Shown here: piece after piece, positions 4,902-7,351 of the stretch
Layout of the letters: each line of letters begins with the position of its first letter
Numbering within the stretch: position 1 is the stretch's first letter
Source of the DNA: Streptomyces violaceus
GTDB lineage: Bacteria > Actinomycetota > Actinomycetes > Streptomycetales > Streptomycetaceae
Length of the DNA: 7,351 nucleotides
Direction: 5' to 3'
Assembly: GCA_000715635.1 (NCBI GenBank)
Contig: KL569100.1
Span: 136,096-143,446, forward strand
Notes under the pieces: model-generated
Told to the model about the DNA's origin: nothing
The model's input: the letters and a program-made list of their open reading frames with translations, nothing else
The model's database searches: none
Position numbers and translations under genes: made by a program

Positions 4902-5987
4902 CTAGGGCCGGGAAACGCTGAGAGCAGGAAGGACTGTCTCCGCGACCCGATACGCCTCTTCAAGAAGCGGGTCGCCAGAGAGGATAAAGGTGTCGACTCC
5001 TAGCTCCCGGTACTCCTTGAGGCGTTCCACGACCTGTGACGTCGACCCGACCACCGCTGTGCCAGGCCCTGGGCGGAACAAGCTCATGCCCGGCCAGAGA
5101 TTCGGATAGTCCTCAAGCTCACGTGCACGGATCGGAATCTTGCCGCCATGCCTGCGGTACTGCCGCTGCCAACCGACGCCGTCCTCGCCCTCCTTGCTGG
5201 CGAGCTGACGGGCGTATGTCGCCTCGCTCGTGACATCGAGAAGACGGTCGGCCACGGCCCATGCCTCATCTTCCGTGTCACGTACGATGAGGTGCAGACG
5301 CAGACCGATGCGCAGGGCGCGGCCGTGAGCCGCCGCGCGCTCTCGAACGCGCTTCAGCTTCTCCTGCAGCAGCAGTGGCGGTTCGCCCCAGGTGAGGTAT
5401 ACGTCGACGTGCTCGGCGGCCATCTCGATTCCGGGCGCTGATGAGCCGCCGAACCAGAGCGGGATGTGTGGAGCCTGCACCGGCTTGAGGTCTTGGAATG
5501 AGGCACCGGCACCCTTCAGGTCGTAGAAGCGGCCCTTGTGGTCGAAGATCTCTCCGGCGGTGAGGCGCTTCACGATAGACCAGTATTCGGCGCTTAGTTC
5601 GTAGCGCTCGTCGTGCGCCACGTGCAAGCCGAACTCCTGGAGGGACTTCGTCGAACCGTTGACGACGTTGAATCGCAACCGCCCGCCGAAGAGCGTGTCG
5701 AAGCTAAGGGCCATCTTCGCCAGAAGGGTTGGCGAGATCAGGCCGGGGTGCACGGCGAGCAGCGGCTTGAAGCGCGTGCTTGTCGATGCCGCGAGAGCAC
5801 TTCCGAGCGGCCACACGTCGTAAAGGCCGGTGGCCAGTAGCGCTCCGCTGAATCCCAGGCGCTCGACTGCGCCGGCGAGGTGTTGCAGGTAGCCGAGGTC
5901 GACTGGCCTGCGTCCCTGAGGTTCCCACGGATATGCGCCCTCGCGGGGAATGACATACCAAAGTACTTCAGGGGGTGTGATGGCCAT
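4902..5987 (-). CDS. FMNH2-dependent monooxygenase, SsuD-like (LLM-class flavin oxidoreductase, 361 aa)
   Basis: The nearest known role is oxidation of an organosulfonate by FMNH2 and O2 to an aldehyde and sulfite, in the cytoplasm, with a partner flavin reductase (not in this window). Landmarks shared with E. coli SsuD, compared from memory, are RPVDLGYLQHLAGAVERLG (27-45), GGRLRFNVVNGS (101-112), HDERYELSAEY (125-135), WFGGSS (178-183), VDVYLTWGEPP (194-204), LRLHLIVRDTEDEAWAVADR (229-248), PNLWPGMSLFRPGPGTAVVG (295-314) and EEAYRVAE (343-350). ATG 5987 is the start because AGGAGGA lies three bases ahead; the open frame further upstream overlaps the binding-protein gene. H232, R230 and R305 match SsuD H228, R226 and R297. 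Positions equivalent to SsuD H11, C54 and Y331 are changed (E16, a TGLYDVW loop two residues shorter, D339), so the substrate may differ. It overlaps the preceding gene by 20 bp. Confidence 0.88.
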   Translation of the reverse strand: MAITPPEVLWYVIPREGAYPWEPQGRRPVDLGYLQHLAGAVERLGFSGALLATGLYDVWPLGSALAASTSTRFKPLLAVHPGLISPTLLAKMALSFDTLFGGRLRFNVVNGSTKSLQEFGLHVAHDERYELSAEYWSIVKRLTAGEIFDHKGRFYDLKGAGASFQDLKPVQAPHIPLWFGGSSAPGIEMAAEHVDVYLTWGEPPLLLQEKLKRVRERAAAHGRALRIGLRLHLIVRDTEDEAWAVADRLLDVTSEATYARQLASKEGEDGVGWQRQYRRHGGKIPIRARELEDYPNLWPGMSLFRPGPGTAVVGSTSQVVERLKEYRELGVDTFILSGDPLLEEAYRVAETVLPALSVSRP

Positions 5988-6855
5988 TGTTCCTCCTGGT
6001 CTGCACGGTTGCCTCAGCGACGGTGATCGGTCGTTCGATGACACCGAGGCGGGCAAAGATGTCGGCTGCCTGCTGCTGCTCAGCGAGGAAGGCTTTTGTG
6101 ACCGGCTCGATCCGCCACGGTAGGGAACGCAGCGCCGTCTCCCAGTCGTCGACCGCACCGCCTCGGACTTCGGCGGCTATCTCGGCAGCCTCGCGTGGGT
6201 GCGCGGCTGCCCAGTCGTCGGCACGCTGGAGCGCGCGTAGGAGGGCCGCGACTGCCTCGGGGCGCTGTTCGATCAGCTCGCGCCGCGCGAAGAACACAGA
6301 GCGGTCGGAAATGACATCTGCGGTAGGGATTACCGCGTGAACGCCGCCGGTGCGCATCGCTGCGACCAGCTGTGCCCCCTGGGCGACCCAGGCGGCGATC
6401 TGCCCGGAGCGCAGAAGCTTCTCACTATCGTCACCGCTGGGGACCGCGGTGATGTCGCGGGCGTAGGACAGGCCGACGTCATCAAGGGCCGTCGCGACGA
6501 GATGGGTCTGCCAGGAGCCGACGGCCAAGTGGATGGTACTGCCCTTGAGGTCGGCGACAGAGCGAACCGGACCGTCTTCGAGGACGAGGAGGCAACCGTG
6601 GGCTGGGCGGGGCGCGGAGGTGGCGGCGTAGACGATGTCGTGTCCGGCCGCCTGCGCAGTGACAGGCGGCGTGGAGCCCGTACCACCGAAATCAATGATG
6701 CCGTGGCCCATCAGATCTCCGGTAAGAACACCGTTGGTGTATGCGTGGAATGCAGCTCTTTCGCCGACGGTGGCGAGTTCCTCATTCGCGTAGTCGAGGC
6801 GCGAGAGGTAAAGCAGGGATGGGTTGCTGTGGTGAACACCGATGGTGATGGTCAT
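5968..6855 (-). CDS. SsuA/NMT1-like substrate-binding-fold protein without a signal peptide (295 aa)
   Basis: This has the fold of periplasmic-type binding proteins for sulfonates, nitrate and similar small anions. Landmarks are ITIGVHHSNPSLLYLSRLD (3-21), IIDFGGTGSTPPVTAQAAGH (53-72, very close to the SsuA ligand loop), VYAATSAPRP (75-84), VRSVADLKGSTIHLAVGSWQ (97-116), SEKLLRSGQIAAWV and SLPWRIEPVTKAFLAEQQQA. The protein begins directly at the first strand of the mature domain. No signal peptide or lipobox cysteine is present; the only cysteine is C88. The start is firm: AAGGAG (6864-6869) is eight bases upstream, and ATG 6855 overlaps the stop of the ATPase gene as ATGA. Expected partners are the ABC ATPase and an unseen permease, but without export it could not act as an external binding protein, so a cytoplasmic role or unusual export is possible. 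Confidence 0.85.
   Translation of the reverse strand: MTITIGVHHSNPSLLYLSRLDYANEELATVGERAAFHAYTNGVLTGDLMGHGIIDFGGTGSTPPVTAQAAGHDIVYAATSAPRPAHGCLLVLEDGPVRSVADLKGSTIHLAVGSWQTHLVATALDDVGLSYARDITAVPSGDDSEKLLRSGQIAAWVAQGAQLVAAMRTGGVHAVIPTADVISDRSVFFARRELIEQRPEAVAALLRALQRADDWAAAHPREAAEIAAEVRGGAVDDWETALRSLPWRIEPVTKAFLAEQQQAADIFARLGVIERPITVAEATVQTRRNNGHHTP
5991..5997 (-). promoter_or_regulatory. Ribosome binding site deciding the start of the SsuD-like gene
   Basis: AGGAGGA on the minus strand lies three bases before ATG 5987, a near-perfect Shine-Dalgarno. It sits inside the 3' end of the binding-protein gene and supports a 361-residue product rather than the longer open frame. Confidence 0.8.
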
Positions 6856-7351
6856 TCAGGCCACTCCTTCTCATGTCGGTCACTGATTGCGGCAGTTGGG
6901 GTGTGGACCCCTAGCTCTGCGAGGAGGCGTCGGCGCAAGTCTGCAAAGGCGGGGTCGCCCGGATCGCGTGGGCGGTCCACGGCCACGATTTCGTCGGTGA
7001 CGATGCGGCCGTCGCGCAGAACGCAGACCCGGTCCGCGAGACGCACGGCCTCGTCGACGTCGTGGGTGACGAGGAGGACGGCTGGGCGATGGGCACGGCA
7101 CAGTTCGCCTACGAGGTCCTGCATCTTCAGCCGGGTCAGGGCGTCGAGAGCGGCGAATGGCTCGTCCAGGAGGAGAAGCTCGGGCTCACGGACCAGCGCG
7201 CGGGCAAGGGCGACACGCTGGGCCTCGCCGCCGGAGAGAGTGGCGGGCCAATCGCGGGCTTGCCGTTCGAGGCCGACCTCGGTCAGCGCCCGCAGGCCAC
7301 GGTCGGCCTGTCCGCGCGGCAGCGCCACCATGACGTTGGCGAGGACCCTTT
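6852..7351 (-). CDS. ABC transporter ATPase, SsuB/TauB-like, C-terminal two thirds (cut by window edge)
   Basis: This is the cytoplasmic ATPase that powers import through a permease. Read from the window edge, it has RVLANVMVALPRG, the ABC signature LSGGEAQRVALARALVREP, Walker B LLLLDEPFAALDALTRLKMQ with the D-loop, and the H-loop LLVTHDVDEAVRLADRV, then DGRIVTDEIVAVDRPRDPGD. The DALTR segment and the VTHDVDEA region are typical of the nitrate/sulfonate/taurine ATPase subfamily (SsuB, TauB). Walker A and the Q-loop lie beyond 7351, so the true start is not seen; the internal ATG at 7331 is not the start. It ends DRHEKEWPE with TGA 6852-6854, overlapping the next ATG by 4 bp. The exact substrate is judged from the linked SsuA- and SsuD-like genes. 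Confidence 0.9.
   Translation of the reverse strand, partial: RVLANVMVALPRGQADRGLRALTEVGLERQARDWPATLSGGEAQRVALARALVREPELLLLDEPFAALDALTRLKMQDLVGELCRAHRPAVLLVTHDVDEAVRLADRVCVLRDGRIVTDEIVAVDRPRDPGDPAFADLRRRLLAELGVHTPTAAISDRHEKEWPE
6864..6869 (-). promoter_or_regulatory. Ribosome binding site of the binding-protein gene
   Basis: AAGGAG on the minus strand is eight bases before ATG 6855, inside the end of the ATPase gene. Together with the ATGA stop/start overlap it points to translational coupling and fixes the start at the mature domain. Confidence 0.75.

Noticed and set aside
4895..4963. Upstream extension of the 4520 gene to the ATG at 4963
   Set aside because: This part lies inside the conserved C-terminus of the SsuD-like gene in another frame and reads like shadow sequence.
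5968..6855. Assignment as a DszB-type sulfinate desulfinase
   Set aside because: There is an SN-containing start and an FGG...PP loop as in DszB, but no cysteine at the position of its catalytic Cys27; the only cysteine is C88. SsuA-like is the closer match.
1..7351. CRISPR array, tRNA, rRNA or replication origin
   Set aside because: No regularly spaced direct repeats, cloverleaf-like sequence, rRNA motif or iteron cluster was seen on either strand.

Overview
The window looks like an accessory stretch of a Streptomyces (or close actinomycete) replicon. It is very GC-rich, uses GTG and TTG starts, and carries a Streptomyces-type IS701 transposase end and an Imm49-family protein. There is no ribosomal, tRNA or other housekeeping gene. 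Identifications rest on reading the translations and remembered family features; no database search was run.

Left part (1-672): the right end of an IS701-family insertion sequence. Its transposase is conserved across a -1 frame change that falls on a correctly phased CCCAAAA heptamer. The IS ends at a CTAG target. Directly after it lies a 153-bp element bounded by perfect 15-bp inverted repeats and CTAG at both edges (MITE-like). After that comes sequence that may be the end of another IS, then about 200 bp with no gene.

Middle part (673-2842): two intact divergent genes share a 343-bp intergenic region with a strong hairpin. On the minus strand is an Imm49-family immunity protein with no toxin in view. 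On the plus strand is an unrecognised 277-residue protein with a strongly basic N-terminus and an acidic body.

Decay zone (about 2900-4900): five consecutive broken genes. They are a frameshifted small HTH-like protein, a frameshifted minus-strand protein, an N-terminal piece of a DEAD/DEAH-type helicase with an intact Walker A, a GNAT acetyltransferase lacking its N-terminal part, and an unrecognised protein with a doubtful start and a frameshifted end. The zone reads as a recombination scar or graveyard. Some single-base shifts could be sequencing errors in a high-GC assembly.

Right part (4902-7351, minus strand): a tightly coupled sulfonate-utilisation-type operon, read from right to left. 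It holds an ABC ATPase (SsuB-like, cut by the window edge), a substrate-binding-fold protein (SsuA-like) and an FMNH2-dependent SsuD-like monooxygenase. Neighbouring genes overlap by 4 and 20 bp and the last two have strong ribosome binding sites. A permease (SsuC) is not in the window and may lie beyond 7351. Inferred role: uptake of an organosulfonate-like compound and oxidative release of sulfite. Two things do not fit a textbook ssu operon: the binding protein has no signal peptide, and the monooxygenase lacks several known SsuD active-site residues.
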